Source: Didymodactylos carnosus
Taxonomy: Eukaryota; Rotifera; Eurotatoria; Philodinida; Philodinidae
Assembly (NCBI GenBank): GCA_905250885.1
Contig: CAJNOQ010002870.1
Span: 1 to 22,305, forward strand
Length of the DNA stretch: 22,305 nucleotides
Reading direction: 5' to 3'
Shown here: positions 10,954 to 20,645 of the stretch, piece after piece
Numbering within the stretch: position 1 is the stretch's first letter
Layout of the letters: each line of letters begins with the position of its first letter
Position numbers and translations under genes: made by a program
The notes under the pieces: model-generated
What the model was told of the DNA's origin: nothing
The model's input: the letters and a program-made list of their open reading frames with translations, nothing else
The model's database searches: none

Positions 10954-12025
10954 GATTATATTTTAGAGTTTCTGAAAAACCAGTTTTCTAGAAAACCAGG
11001 TCTTCGATGGGCTAAGGGCAACCTTTATGGTCATATTCGTAATTAGCATAGTCGATAACCTATAACCCACTAGATTCCGAGCAAAAAGCGTTTAATCACC
11101 TGGAAAGGTTCCCTCGTTAGTTTAAAGTAACAGACGAAAATGATCGCATATCAGCAGATAGATTATCACGAGTAATTGAAGCAAAGCAAAAAAAGAATAA
11201 AAGTAGTTCATCTTTTTTTCTGTTTTTCTCTGGAAATAAATACATTCTCAGTTGTTATTTTTATGGTACAAATAAGAATTAGCGAAATCTAAAAAAAGTT
11301 TAACAGTTACACATAGTCTCCCAATTACTTGGATTCATGTGGACTCCATGGATCTCTGTGGATCCCCAGAACTCCTGTAGACTCCCAAAGTCCACTTTTC
11401 CCCCATGACTTGATATCAAGAAACTCAACCGGATGAACTTCTCGAGTCAAGCAAGTGAAGCACATCAGGCAAAAGACCTGCGCATTTCATTAGCAAGAAA
11501 TGTCTACAAGTCGTGACTTTCTTCAATAAGATAGCCAAGAAAGTTATCTACTTGAGAAAAAAGCGTTACTATGGTTATTTTCTTTAAGCCACTAAGAACC
11601 GCACCCAAGGTACAAGAAACGCACTCAGAAACACGAGAAACGTCGAAAGTTGGGCGGCTCACGGTCTTTTATTCGTGCTTGAAATGTCTATTGTTTTCTC
11701 AGAACTTAAGTTTTAATCCATCAGAGCAGATGTGAAATTGAGATGTTAAAACAGATGACATTACTTTTGTTCTTTCTTTTCGTAAACGAAAAGAAGCATA
11801 TCGACGACTTCATCTCATTATGAGCATAATAAAGTCAATTATTCCCATGTTTCGCGAGAAATATTCCATTCGATTCAGGTTAACACTCTCAGACAACTTC
11901 ATGATTATGTTACTTTTCTGCAAAAGAACATAATGTAGAAATAATCAACCTTTCGATCAACATTTTGTATGTCAAGTAAGATAGTCAAGAAAGTTATGCG
12001 CTTGAGAAAAGAAGGGTTACTATGG
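10954..12025. other. non-coding, several small repeats
   Basis: No gene is supported. The stretch holds core repeat copy 4 at 11042-11063, a degenerate GGATC/GGACTCC block at 11325-11395 (TGGATTCATG, TGGACTCCA, TGGATCTCTG, TGGATCCCC in succession), and the direct repeat pair listed separately. It lies downstream of the minus-strand pseudogene that ends at 12026. Confidence 0.5.
11042..11063 (+). repeat. dispersed core repeat, copy 4
   Basis: ATTAGCATAGTCGATAACCT matches the core with a few differences and is preceded by TTATGGTCATATTCGTA, related to the sequence at 4618. It lies about 160 bp beyond the right breakpoint of the duplicated protease fragment, in the same orientation as copy 3 on the other side. 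Confidence 0.6.
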
Positions 12026-12033
12026 TTATTTTT
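11527..12033. repeat. 56-bp direct repeat pair, 450 bp apart
   Basis: Positions 11527-11582 and 11977-12033 share about 90 percent identity, including AAGATAG, CAAGAAAGTTAT, CTTGAGAAAA and GTTACTATGGTTATTTT. The second copy overlaps the stop codon of the minus-strand pseudogene (12026-12028), so the first copy may be a displaced duplicate of that gene's 3' end. The arms are too short for ordinary LTRs. Confidence 0.65.
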
Positions 12034-13537
12034 CTGACAGTAACGGTCCTTGTCTGACTGCGTGCAGAATTTCATCAATCACAGTTGCTCTTGAGTAAGT
12101 AAGCACACCGGGCATATCATCGAACAACTGCGATGTGTCAACTTTCCCGGAAAACGCTTGTATGACCTGGATGTCATGCGATAATTCGGCTAGACACATT
12201 GAGTGAAATAAAACTGGAATCGACTCATTTGACTTGTAGTTCGAGAGGCAGAATGTAGGAGTAACGCGTTGGTCACAGACTCTCTGCAGCGCACAGCTTT
12301 TAAAATAAGGCAAACACCTTAAATTCGAACGGTGCTTCAACAAAGAGAGCGATGAACAAGAAGTGTACGTCGCCATCTGAATGCCAAGAACCGAGGTTAA
12401 CAGCGCTCCCTTCTGTTTGTCATCAGGAAACAGGTCTAGGTAGTTCAGAACTTCAAGAAGAAGAGCTCTTTTTGTTGTACCTGTTGTACTGTCGAATACC
12501 ATCAAGCTTCGTACAACCAATAAGCAGCTAATCAGCGGCGATTTATCTCTCGGTAAATCACGGACGTTGTCAATTATTTGTTCTTGTAGAAATTTTTCAA
12601 TAAACGAATATGTATTATTTTGCAGTGAATTTTGTGCGAGAATCATAAGAGCATCGAGCTTTAAGATCGGATTTTGAATCCTGTGTATCATTTTCGACAG
12701 ATCAGATATCAAAAGTGGATCATCTAGGCTTAGTGCGGAGTAAAGGAAGCCTAGAGACACAGCCGATGCGTACAGACTATAGTCGACTGTCTGTTGCCAG
12801 CCCTGACCAGGGCTGTTGCAAAAGCTCCTAACAGCTTCACATTCTCTCTCCACGCTCTGAAACGCTGCCTTTCTCATTTCGTCTAATGGATCGGCACCTA
12901 CCATGCTACGGGCAGCCGTCATCCGTATCTCCAACTTCAAAGACACTGCGATTCGAACGCTCTGCAACTCATAAGAATCGAAAACGGGCGTTAATGCATG
13001 TAAACAGTATTTCAGAATTTCTTGCTTCCCATAAGAAGACGGAGTCAATAAGTTTAGCATGCATTGAAAGAGCACGTGAGTGAAAATGGTAGTTGGCTCG
13101 AGTGGCGTTCCATGTCTTCTTTCGTACATGCCATTTGATGTGACTCTCTCAGAGAGTCGTACAGTGGAAGAAAATATTCGGAGACAAAGACCATCGCGTA
13201 ACTGGGATACTCGTCGTGTTTGTAAAACATAAAATCTGTGTGAATGCTATCTTTCTTGAACGAACCCTCCGCCGATATAAATGAGTCGAAGCTTTTGTCT
13301 GCAAAAGTCCAAAGTACTCGAACGAAATACGGCAAATTATCAGAACCTTCGTTCGAGGACCAGAAAACCAAGTTAGTGACGAACGCCTGCTCAGAAAATA
13401 CGGTAGGAAGATTCATTTCGATGTGATTAGTTTCGTAGGTTCCGCCAGGATTTAGAAATGACTGGAGTGTTGTGCAGAGATGTGTCCGGGCCGATGCTGC
13501 CGCTTGTAGGCAGTATAAAAGGTCTGTAGTCTCTAAG

Positions 13538-13713
13538 TAGTGGCGGAGCCAGCTATGGGCGAGAGAGGGCTAAGCCCCCTCTAAAATTTTCTGAGCCCCC
13601 ACTCAAAAATTCATAGATTTCGAGCATTAAATTTAAATGAGTTTATCTCTGGCGAAGTTTAGAAAATTTCTGGGCTGAGCCCCCTCTAGATCAAACTCCT
13701 GGCTCCGCCACTA
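13538..13713. mobile_element. hAT-type MITE, 176 bp, with 8-bp target duplication
   Basis: Terminal inverted repeats read TAGTGGCGGAGCCAG at the left and CTGGCTCCGCCACTA at the right. Internal sequence is also partly symmetric (AGCCCCCTCT near both ends). Flanking 8-mers are TCTCTAAG (13530-13537) and TCTCTAAC (13714-13721), 7 of 8 identical, which fits the 8-bp duplications made by hAT transposases. AGTGGCGGAGCC-like termini are common among hAT MITEs of many animals. It sits inside the coding region of the minus-strand gene, so it disrupted or post-dates the death of that gene. Confidence 0.9.
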
Positions 13714-14615
13714 TCTCTAACCCCGACGAAGACTGCAAATGATTCAACAGCTCACTGACAATCTGTTGCAGATCGATGTCGAAGTCCTCCTGTTCAATCA
13801 TCGTCGTACACCGAAGCCCCACTCATATCTAGATCCACATACACGAAGTAAAACTGACGAAGATACACGATAATGCGCTTGAATCTTCGGACAGCGGCTT
13901 TATATGCGGGATACGTGAGAAACTGTTCGTGGAACGACGGATTTTGTACGCCTTCGAGACAAAATATAGCAATGAACGTGTCTACAACTTTCAGTGAAGT
14001 GTCATTCGGTTGAACTTGTTTCAAAAACAGACTGAGCTCTTCTCGAAGCGGACTAATGTTAGCGATCGATAAGTATTTTCGAAGAACAGGGGTAAGACTA
14101 AAATAATCACTACCATCATCAGCGGATGGCACTTTTCCAGTAGTGCAGGATTTGCCATGAAGTCTTCTCTGAGACTGTCAGGATCCGTGAACACATTCCG
14201 TGAATTTGCAGAGGCGATAACCATTAAGAGGGAATCGATTGCGTACTCCCAGTCCTCGCTGTCATATTCTAGATGTTTTGTGAACATTTCGTAGCATTGC
14301 GGGTTTGCCCAGGACATCATTGTTATCTGCTTGTGTTTTATCTCGACTTTGTCGTCGTTTTCCAAATCGGACCTGGGTCTTCGTCGACGCTGTATCTGCA
14401 AGCCGCTTCTGTTAAAACATGACACAGACCGAAAATCTTTTCTCTAGTCGCAGCTGAGTACAAATCAGAGAGAGTAGAAGTAACCCATTCCCGAACAAGT
14501 TCGGCAGGTAACTTATTGATTCTTTCGGCCATCTCGTGGTGCAGCCCAACGTAATCTCTATACCAGCGATATTCCGCTGACAACTGATTTAAAGCCGTCA
14601 CCATTAGGGATGTTA

Positions 14616-14730
14616 CAAGCCCAAGCGATTGGGCTTGGCAAGCCTGAGCTTGAGTGATGGCTTGGGCTTGGCTTGGGCTCAGGCTTGGAAAGTCAGGCTT
14701 GGGTAAAGCTTGGGCTTGACTCGAGCTTGG
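14616..14730. repeat. CCAAGC/GCTTGG degenerate repeat inside coding sequence
   Basis: About 115 bp are made almost entirely of CAAGCCC, GCTTGGGCTTGG, CAGGCTTGG and GAGCTTGG variants, starting with an inverted pair (AGCCCAAGCGATTGGGCT). On the minus strand it stays open and encodes a Ser-Gln-Ala-Gln-rich insert about 15 residues after the start ATG of the large pseudogene. Its composition is far more GC-rich than its surroundings, so it looks like an insertion or expansion rather than original protein sequence. Confidence 0.75.
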
Positions 14731-14766
14731 AGAAAATGTTTTCAAGATATCGAAGAAAGAAGTCAT

Positions 14767-15107
14767 ATTTTGTCAATTTAGTTTCTTATTTTTGGCGTTT
14801 CTGTGTTATTTTTCGTCTATGAATGTTGACAAAAGATTTAGATTTGCGTGATCGAGGATGCTTTACGACGAATCATGTGAGGAGATATACTGCTTCGCTT
14901 CACTAAAAAGTTATATACTACTCTTTCCACCAAGAGAAAAACTAATTTTCGTTATTTATCCGCTCTTCAATGAGAATTTAATAAATTGCCCTCTAAAATT
15001 TGAGCTTTCCTAAGGACAGCCAAAACTGATGTTCCTCGTATGCCTTTACTAAAACAAATATAATATAAAACATATAGCGAGTATAGTAAATAAAAGATAA
15101 AAGCTGT
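14767..15107. other. short intergenic stretch
   Basis: Between the start of the large minus-strand pseudogene and the 3' end of the transposase remnant. It should include the promoter of the former and the 3' end of the latter, but no specific motif can be assigned. Confidence 0.4.
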
Positions 15108-16162
15108 TTAATTCGTTGCGTCTTCTTGTTGTTGAAGCTTATCCTTTAAGAACACTGATAATGCCAATGGTTCTGATGGAAGTCGAGAACGTTCTTTTCT
15201 TCCATAATAGGCAGATAGACTGAAGGCCGACTCTGAACTCATACTTGTCCCAGATGTAGCCAAATATAATTTTGACATTTTTGCCAAAAGTGGCATTGTT
15301 AAGACATTTGTTTGCCAAAATAATAAAGGATTTTTGTCGGTTTTATTATTCACGTCACAACATGGAAAAAATCTTGTCGCTGCAACACATTCTTTTCTTC
15401 TATGGATCGATTGTTGCGCCGCGTAATCACCAATCATAAAAAAAAGTGCATCACGATAAAACTTTTCATTACCATCCACCATCACATGAATCCCATCTGT
15501 AGACAGAATCTTGATAGCATTGACAAAATCAGCTGAAATAAAATAACCGTTAAGTTTCCTGACAGAAATTGATTTATATTTATTAAGGTTACCGAGCACT
15601 TAATCGAATAAATCGTGTTTTAGTGCTTTTGAATCGCAAGCAGCGATTAATCGTTTTGCCACTTGGCCACTTCGGTGGTCACGCTTCAAATTTAATAGCG
15701 TCCAATAAACAAAGAAAATTTTGTGCATTTTGTGTGAGACTGCGTTTGTAATGTTCAAATCATCTAAAACAGTAAAAGAAATATACACAACAGATAAAGA
15801 AACAGTATAAGTACAAGCAAGGTATACCGCAATTGAGCTCGATTTTTAGAAACTCTTGATTTCCAAACACTGTATGCGACCGAGCGAAATCACCATCGCA
15901 GACGTCCATCATAACAGGATAATCGGTTGATGATGGGTAATTAAGGTCTTGCTGCACTTCCGGCAGTTTCAAAAACTGTGTCAGGTTACTTAAGAATGGT
16001 ACCACGCTCCATTTGACATTATTAAATCTATTATTGCGTATAGCTATCTAAAAAAACAAAGATTAGCGAGCAATTATTATAAGAGTAGATTCTGCTTACA
16101 CGAGCACCGTCATTTTTAGGGTAACAATAGTAACCAATGGTGATTGCAAATGAAACAGTCCA
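15108..16162 (-). pseudogene. transposase-derived gene remnant with hAT C-terminal dimerisation domain
   Basis: Minus-strand exons by consensus splicing are 16162-16100, 16047-15828 and 15763-15108, joined by GT-AG introns of 52 and 64 bp that keep the frame. The last about 60 residues match the hAT dimerisation domain: a LLFWQTN start, a LAKMSKLYLATSGTSMSSES core and the RLPSEPLALSVFLKDKL end. Upstream, the segment VMMDVCDGDFARSH through DDLNITNAVSHKMHKIFFVY and LNL resembles a transposon-derived domain I have seen in many invertebrate genomes but cannot name. An in-frame TAA at 15600-15602 interrupts exon 3. No ATG is visible at the 5' edge; the first exon shown is preceded only by an acceptor-like TTTTTTGATAG. 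The catalytic core expected between the two regions is largely absent. It is a decayed hAT-related transposase or domesticated derivative. Confidence 0.7.
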
Positions 16163-16255
16163 CTATCAAAAAATGTATTATAGACAATCATTGACATTGA
16201 TAATAAATCATTATGAAATGGAGCATGTTGAATCAATATATAATAGACTATTGGC

Positions 16256-16438
16256 TCAATTCTTCGTAAATATATTATCTTGAATTATTGTAACTTTTTC
16301 AATATCATTGTATTCAATTAATTTATCTTGAGCTATTTTTGCTTCAAATAGTGGACGTGTTATATTTACAGATGAAGGATAACCAGCAAGTTTGATTAGA
16401 AAATTTTCATCGAATAAATATCGTTGCGATGCAAACGT
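16256..16438 (-). pseudogene. coding-like exon, unknown protein
   Basis: About 60 codons follow an acceptor-like ATGGTAG (16439-16440 on the plus strand) and end in TGA at 16256. The residues, including FLIKLAGYPSSVNITRPLFE and KLIEYNDIEKVTIIQDN, have the texture of real protein. A second frame takes over at about 16275 and continues with EPIVYYILIQHAPFHNDLL to about 16170, which suggests a frameshift rather than a true stop. No family is recognised. It probably belongs with the zinc-finger exon upstream or the hAT-like remnant downstream. Confidence 0.35.
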
Positions 16439-16579
16439 CTACCATGTGACATGAGAGAATAAATCGATGGTGTCCCAGTATAAATTGATGTTGATGATAA
16501 ATAAAGCCAAGTTGATAACGATGCGAAGAATGTGCAATAAAAAGTAAATAATCTTGGTAACGAGTAATTAACAATATTT

Positions 16580-16720
16580 GTAAATGTGGAATTACATATG
16601 AAACAAGATATATAGATTGCTTTTGTGGTACCATGTATACTTTGAAGATGATCAATATATTTTTTCAAATGAAACGATGAGAACGAACAGCTTAGACATG
16701 TATGTATGCATTTTGATATT
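16580..16720 (-). pseudogene. C2H2 zinc-finger exon fragment
   Basis: After an acceptor-like TTTGCTTACAG (AG at 16721-16722), the minus strand encodes a canonical finger, C-x2-C-x12-H-x4-H: CLSCSFSSFHLKKYIDHLQS followed by IH. A second half-finger, CFIC then STF, follows, after which the frame loses coding character near 16570. Paired C2H2 fingers of this spacing commonly stand at the N-terminus of transposon-derived proteins. Given its place upstream of the hAT-like remnant, it may be the N-terminal DNA-binding part of the same decayed gene. Confidence 0.45.
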
Positions 16721-16739
16721 CTGTAAGCAAAAAAACAAA

Positions 16740-19100
16740 CGAATGTTATTTCGGTAAACACAAAAGGACTTGAAAATGTCAAGGAGAGAAAAATGAACCG
16801 TCTTTCCCACTACATTTAAATTTCGCTGAGGAAACAATCTCTCAAGAAGTGCGCTGTACAGTGTAGCGCTTAGCAACAGTATATAACAAGCATGAAGAAC
16901 TCCTGAGTAAACCTCACCTCATTGAAACAAATCTTTCTACAGCTACTCGGTGTTCCAACGTTAGTTATTCTAGGTTTCAAGGAACTCTCATAAATAAATA
17001 AAACGACCGATATATAACAAAGAAATAATGAACATGTTCATTGTTTCTTTATTATATATCGGCCATTTCTCTATGCATACAGAACGCAAAAGTCTGATTT
17101 GACTGACAGCGACCACCCAGTTTTGTACATCACCAATCTTACTGGGTGAAAACACACTCAATAAAAAAATGCCATCCACGTATGTATGTGACTACCCATC
17201 ATGGTAGGTGAACTGTCACCTACTGAAACAGTACACGAATTTACAGTGCATTTTGTAAGACCCTAGAGTAATAAAGCTAAGGGAATAAATTATATTCTTA
17301 ATATTTTAAGCGAAGCACATGCTCTCAGATTTTTATTGCACAAGTTAAGAGTGTTGACTCTTTTTTTAGTACGTAGATTCAGTGAGTGAGTCGTTTTTTC
17401 TTTCGTTAATGAAGCAGAGATGCAACCGAATCGGGTGCCCAATCCGGTCGACGGTTATCGGACCCGGTTAGCTTATAAGTAGAAAATACAATGACTGAAA
17501 AAAAGTATATTCAGTAGTGTTTTGTAGTGCTTGAAAAAGGATAATAATTGCATTCATTATTCTCTTCTTGAAATATTCATAATTTTCTCGTATAGGTGTT
17601 TTGACTACTGCCTGTTTTATAACTGTCTATGATAGTTGAACTTACACATAAATATAGATTGTCTATGTTTATAGGATTAGGATACCCATATATATGGAAT
17701 TTTAAATGAAATATAATAAATAAATATAACAGAGAAATAAAATGAAGCGCTGCGTACTAGATACGCCTAACAATACATAAACCATACGACACACTCATCT
17801 TTCGAAAAGAGGAGAGGAAATACAAAAAACGCAGGGATGCAGGCATTTCTACCAATGATGGTAAACACTTTTATCTGTCTGCTTTTATTTGTTAACGCAT
17901 TACACAGAATTAAACCTATTTTTCTCGCAGTCACTCGTGCGGGTTTAAATTTAAAATCATCCGATTTATGCTGTAGTTGATCATACATACAAATAATGAA
18001 GGAGACAAATCCGCTATTCTTTCAGTAACTACCATCCCAAAAGAGTGCTTCGAAAGTCTGAGTACCGGTCAAAATTTTGGGCAAACGGCCGGTCCGCACT
18101 CGAGATATCTATCCGATCACAATTTTGTTGACCGGTTGCTTCTGTGTAATGAATGAAATCAACGCGAAATAAACAGTCCTATTTACTATTGCACGAGTCA
18201 TGTATCCTTGTTTGTTTTCTCGTCAAAAAACAAGCAAGTAGAACACAATAAACAAAAACTAGAATGTCACCTACACTTCGTGAAGATTGGAAAGTTGCCG
18301 AAGTTTACACTTTCAGCCCTCCGAGTTAAATTAGACATCGGCTATTTTTGAAGTGGTCCCGATCACAAACTTTTTCGTCCTCATTTGGTGCAAAATTGTT
18401 TTTTAAAGGTGGTCGTAAGGTATTTTCAAAAGAATTCTTTCATGTCTACCAAAAAAATTAAACTTTTTTGGCACAAAAAGCTGCGTTTTACAAAAAAATA
18501 GATATTTTAAGCAAAAACAAAATTTACTGATCCAAATTTTTAAAAAGTTAGTCACGCCGACGTCTATTTCAGATGTGTATGGTCGAAAATAGAAATGGCA
18601 AAAAAAGTATCGGGTGAGAAAAAACGTTGAATCGAGAAAAGTACGGACAAAAAAACAAATGGACAAAAATGTTGAAAAAAATTCTCATAAAAACTCGACT
18701 CAAATATGTAAGTTTTCAGGTTTTTTCGATTTTTCTCCCGACTGATATTGTTCTTATTCAGATGTTTTCATTATACCGAATGACAACACCCTTTTCAGTA
18801 AATTCAGACCTTAAATTTAACGATGAAAAGCAATCTCTCGTTTGTGTTCATAAGGCTCATGTAGTAGAGCATTTGTTTTACACTTGTACTGATTTTTTAC
18901 AGATGTACTGTATACAGTTCTCATCGATAATAAACATAAGCTATATGGATTGACCCAGACTACACACAGTGAATCGCTCTGCTTCTTTATTTATTTATTT
19001 GTTACTTTGATTGAGTAAACATAGTTTTTTGAATGATTTTCGTAGTTTTAACTTTTGTTTTCCTTAGATATTTGCTTATTCGTTTTATTTGATATTTTCA
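16740..19100. other. long non-coding stretch with small hairpins
   Basis: No gene is supported; open frames at 16988-17179, 17767-17988, 18403-18666 and 18627-18953 are AT-driven and motif-free. Structured items are the palindrome at 17007-17062, small hairpins at 17116-17149 (ACCCAG...CTGGGT) and 17203-17220 (TAGGTGA...TCACCTA), and an imperfect inverted repeat at 18064-18136 with ACCGGTCAAAATTTTG and CAATTTTGTTGACCGGT arms. Confidence 0.45.
17007..17062. repeat. 56-bp near-perfect palindrome
   Basis: Two 28-bp arms meet without a loop at ACAT|GTTC; the left arm begins CCGATATATAACAAAG and the right arm ends ATATATCGG. Only two mismatches are present. No longer symmetry extends outside, so it may be the core of an eroded foldback element. 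Confidence 0.7.
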
Positions 19101-19139
19101 GATAAACAGTCCACATTGATTGCGATAAACAGTCCACAT
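19101..19139 (+). repeat. 23-bp tandem duplication just upstream of the protease start
   Basis: GATAAACAGTCCACAT occurs at 19101-19116 and 19124-19139, giving a 23-bp period that ends one base before ATG 19141. It directly follows TTGATATTTTCAG (AG at 19100-19101), which looks like a 3' splice site, so the transcript leader may begin here by cis or spliced-leader trans-splicing. A shorter related word, ACAGTCCACC, recurs at 19221. Confidence 0.7.
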
Positions 19140-19140
19140 C

Positions 19141-20452
19141 ATGGCATCAGCGGAGAAGACAGTCAAAAGCACTAATGAAAAATTAGTAAGTAAGAAAAAA
19201 TATTTCTAATGATCAAAACACAGTCCACCTGCACAACTTGAGAATCTTGTATAAACGAAGTAATAGGAAGGAAAAACCGAATTTTCTGTCCTAAAGTGGG
19301 TTGTTTATGGCTATCCGGCAGGAAATAAGCTCACTTAGTGATAAGCTTTTATTATCTCATAGATCTTCCTCGTAATTAAATCCTTTATTTACTTAATTAT
19401 AGAATATTAGTAATAAACCGTCGTCAGAAGAAGAATATGAAGTTCAACAACGCCTAAAACATAATCGCGCAGTTCGATCTAAACATAAAACATCATATGA
19501 ACGTCCCTTTATGGATTATCAAACAAATAAATTGAAAGAAAATATTCCATTCACATATTCACCCAACGGTCGGGCCGAGTTGACGATCGATTCTGATATG
19601 CATATTGATTTAAGAACTTTAGAACAACTCGAACATTTATCTAAACTTGTTATTAAAATTCGTGTCGAATTTCAGCAAGACGACATAACAAGTTATGTAA
19701 GCGGAAGCGGTTTAATCGTCAATGGTCGATATATAATCACAGCAGCTCATGTGTTTAATCCGTTAACAGAAGAAGACAATGTACTTGTGCCATATAAACG
19801 TATAATATTTACGTCCTTATCGTATGCGTCTGATCGTTTATTCAACACAGATAATGAAAATGTGTTGGAAGCTGAAATACTCATTCGTGGTATTGGTGGT
19901 ATTGGATTACAACCAAGTGAAATCTGTTCCGAGGATGATGATATTGCAATTCTGGGTATTTGTAGATTTGAACAAGTAAAGCATACATTGGTTTCTGAAA
20001 ATAAAGAAGAGTTTTGTGCTCCGAGATTATCGGAGAAAGACGAACTTGAGCCAAATTCACAATTATTTTTGCTGTCGTACTGTTCAACAATGAGAAGAAA
20101 CAAAGATGTGAAATTTTATGAAGAATGTCCCGGTTATTCATCATATACACGTGAAAACGTGAATTCTGCAATGCATCCCGACCATAGAACTGTATCAATA
20201 GGAAAATACGTGAAAAATGAAGACATGTATATCGTTCATGATTGTCCTTCATTACGAGGTGCCAGCGGGGGTGCTATATTTGATACAACAGGGCGGTTCG
20301 TTGGAGTGCATACTGGTGTTAGAGATGGCGATGTTCATTACAATATTAGCGGTGAAAAACGATTACTACCATATGCAATGAATCGAGCACTTGCAGTCTA
20401 TTCAAATCGAGTTAAACGTCATCTAGAGGATACGATACCAGCGTGGAAATAG
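19141..20452 (+). CDS. trypsin-like serine protease (two exons, intact)
   Basis: Exon 1 is 19141-19185 (15 codons from ATG), followed by a 217-bp GT-AG intron (19186-19402). Exon 2 is 19403-20452 and ends at TAG. The 364-residue product carries a chymotrypsin-fold catalytic triad: His131 in IITAAH, Asp195 in EDDDIAIL, and Ser303 in the RGASGGAIFD motif (codons 19748, 19940 and 20264). The GSG-LIVNGRYIITAAH and GRFVGVHTG strands fit the Trypsin_2/S1-like fold rather than a digestive trypsin. There is no signal peptide, membrane segment or obvious pro-domain; the basic N-terminal 50 residues are unassigned. That argues for an intracellular enzyme; the substrate is unknown. A truncated duplicate of the intron end and first third of exon 2 lies at 10384-10882. 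If the first exon is not used, the internal ATG 19511 could start a 313-residue form that keeps the whole triad. Confidence 0.85.
19298..19796 (+). repeat. segmental duplication source region (copy B)
   Basis: Partner of 10384-10882 (offset 8914 bp), lying inside the intact protease gene. Because this copy has the complete gene on both sides, it is the likely source and the upstream copy the derivative. Confidence 0.9.
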
Positions 20453-20645
20453 TAACACTATGGTCACGTTATTGTTTACAAAACATTAAAAACGTTGTTA
20501 TTAGATTTTTTGTGTTCTGCTGTTTTTTGTGTGTACTGTCATATTTTTTTGGTCGTTTCATGTTATGGGGTAATTCAACTTTTGCTCATCTAATCATTAA
20601 ATTACTGTTTTCATCTATTAATCGACTCTAATTTTTACGTATACT

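Larger units (their letters stand above)
12026..14766 (-). pseudogene. large intronless gene of unknown family, frameshifted and interrupted
   Basis: A 2.7-kb minus-strand coding region reads from ATG 14766 to a stop at 12026. It is broken by about four frameshifts (near 14390, 14135, 13800 and 13160) and by a MITE at 13538-13713. The frames overlap only briefly and each resumes convincingly coding sequence, so they are pieces of one protein of roughly 850 residues. I recognise no family. The C-terminal 360 residues (13129-12026) are rich in alternating Leu/Ala helical segments, such as SLYASAVSLGFLYSAL and ISCLLVVRSLMV, that suggest an alpha-helical repeat fold; the N-terminal part also looks helical. 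Removing the MITE and one target copy restores the frame across it. The lack of introns contrasts with the actin and hAT remnants. Alternatives are an intronless rotifer-specific gene or an acquired gene; indel errors in the assembly could mimic the frameshifts. Confidence 0.65.

Noticed and set aside
11527..12033. LTRs of a retrotransposon
   Set aside because: Arms are only about 56 bp, lack TG...CA ends, and no primer-binding site, polypurine tract or reverse transcriptase is present.
18403..18953. Opposed open frames on both strands
   Set aside because: Driven by runs of A and T; no motif, no start context and no splice sites supporting exons.
20443..20631. Small membrane-protein-like frame overlapping the protease stop
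   Set aside because: It starts inside the protease 3' end at GTG and its hydrophobic run is explained by T-rich 3' flanking sequence.
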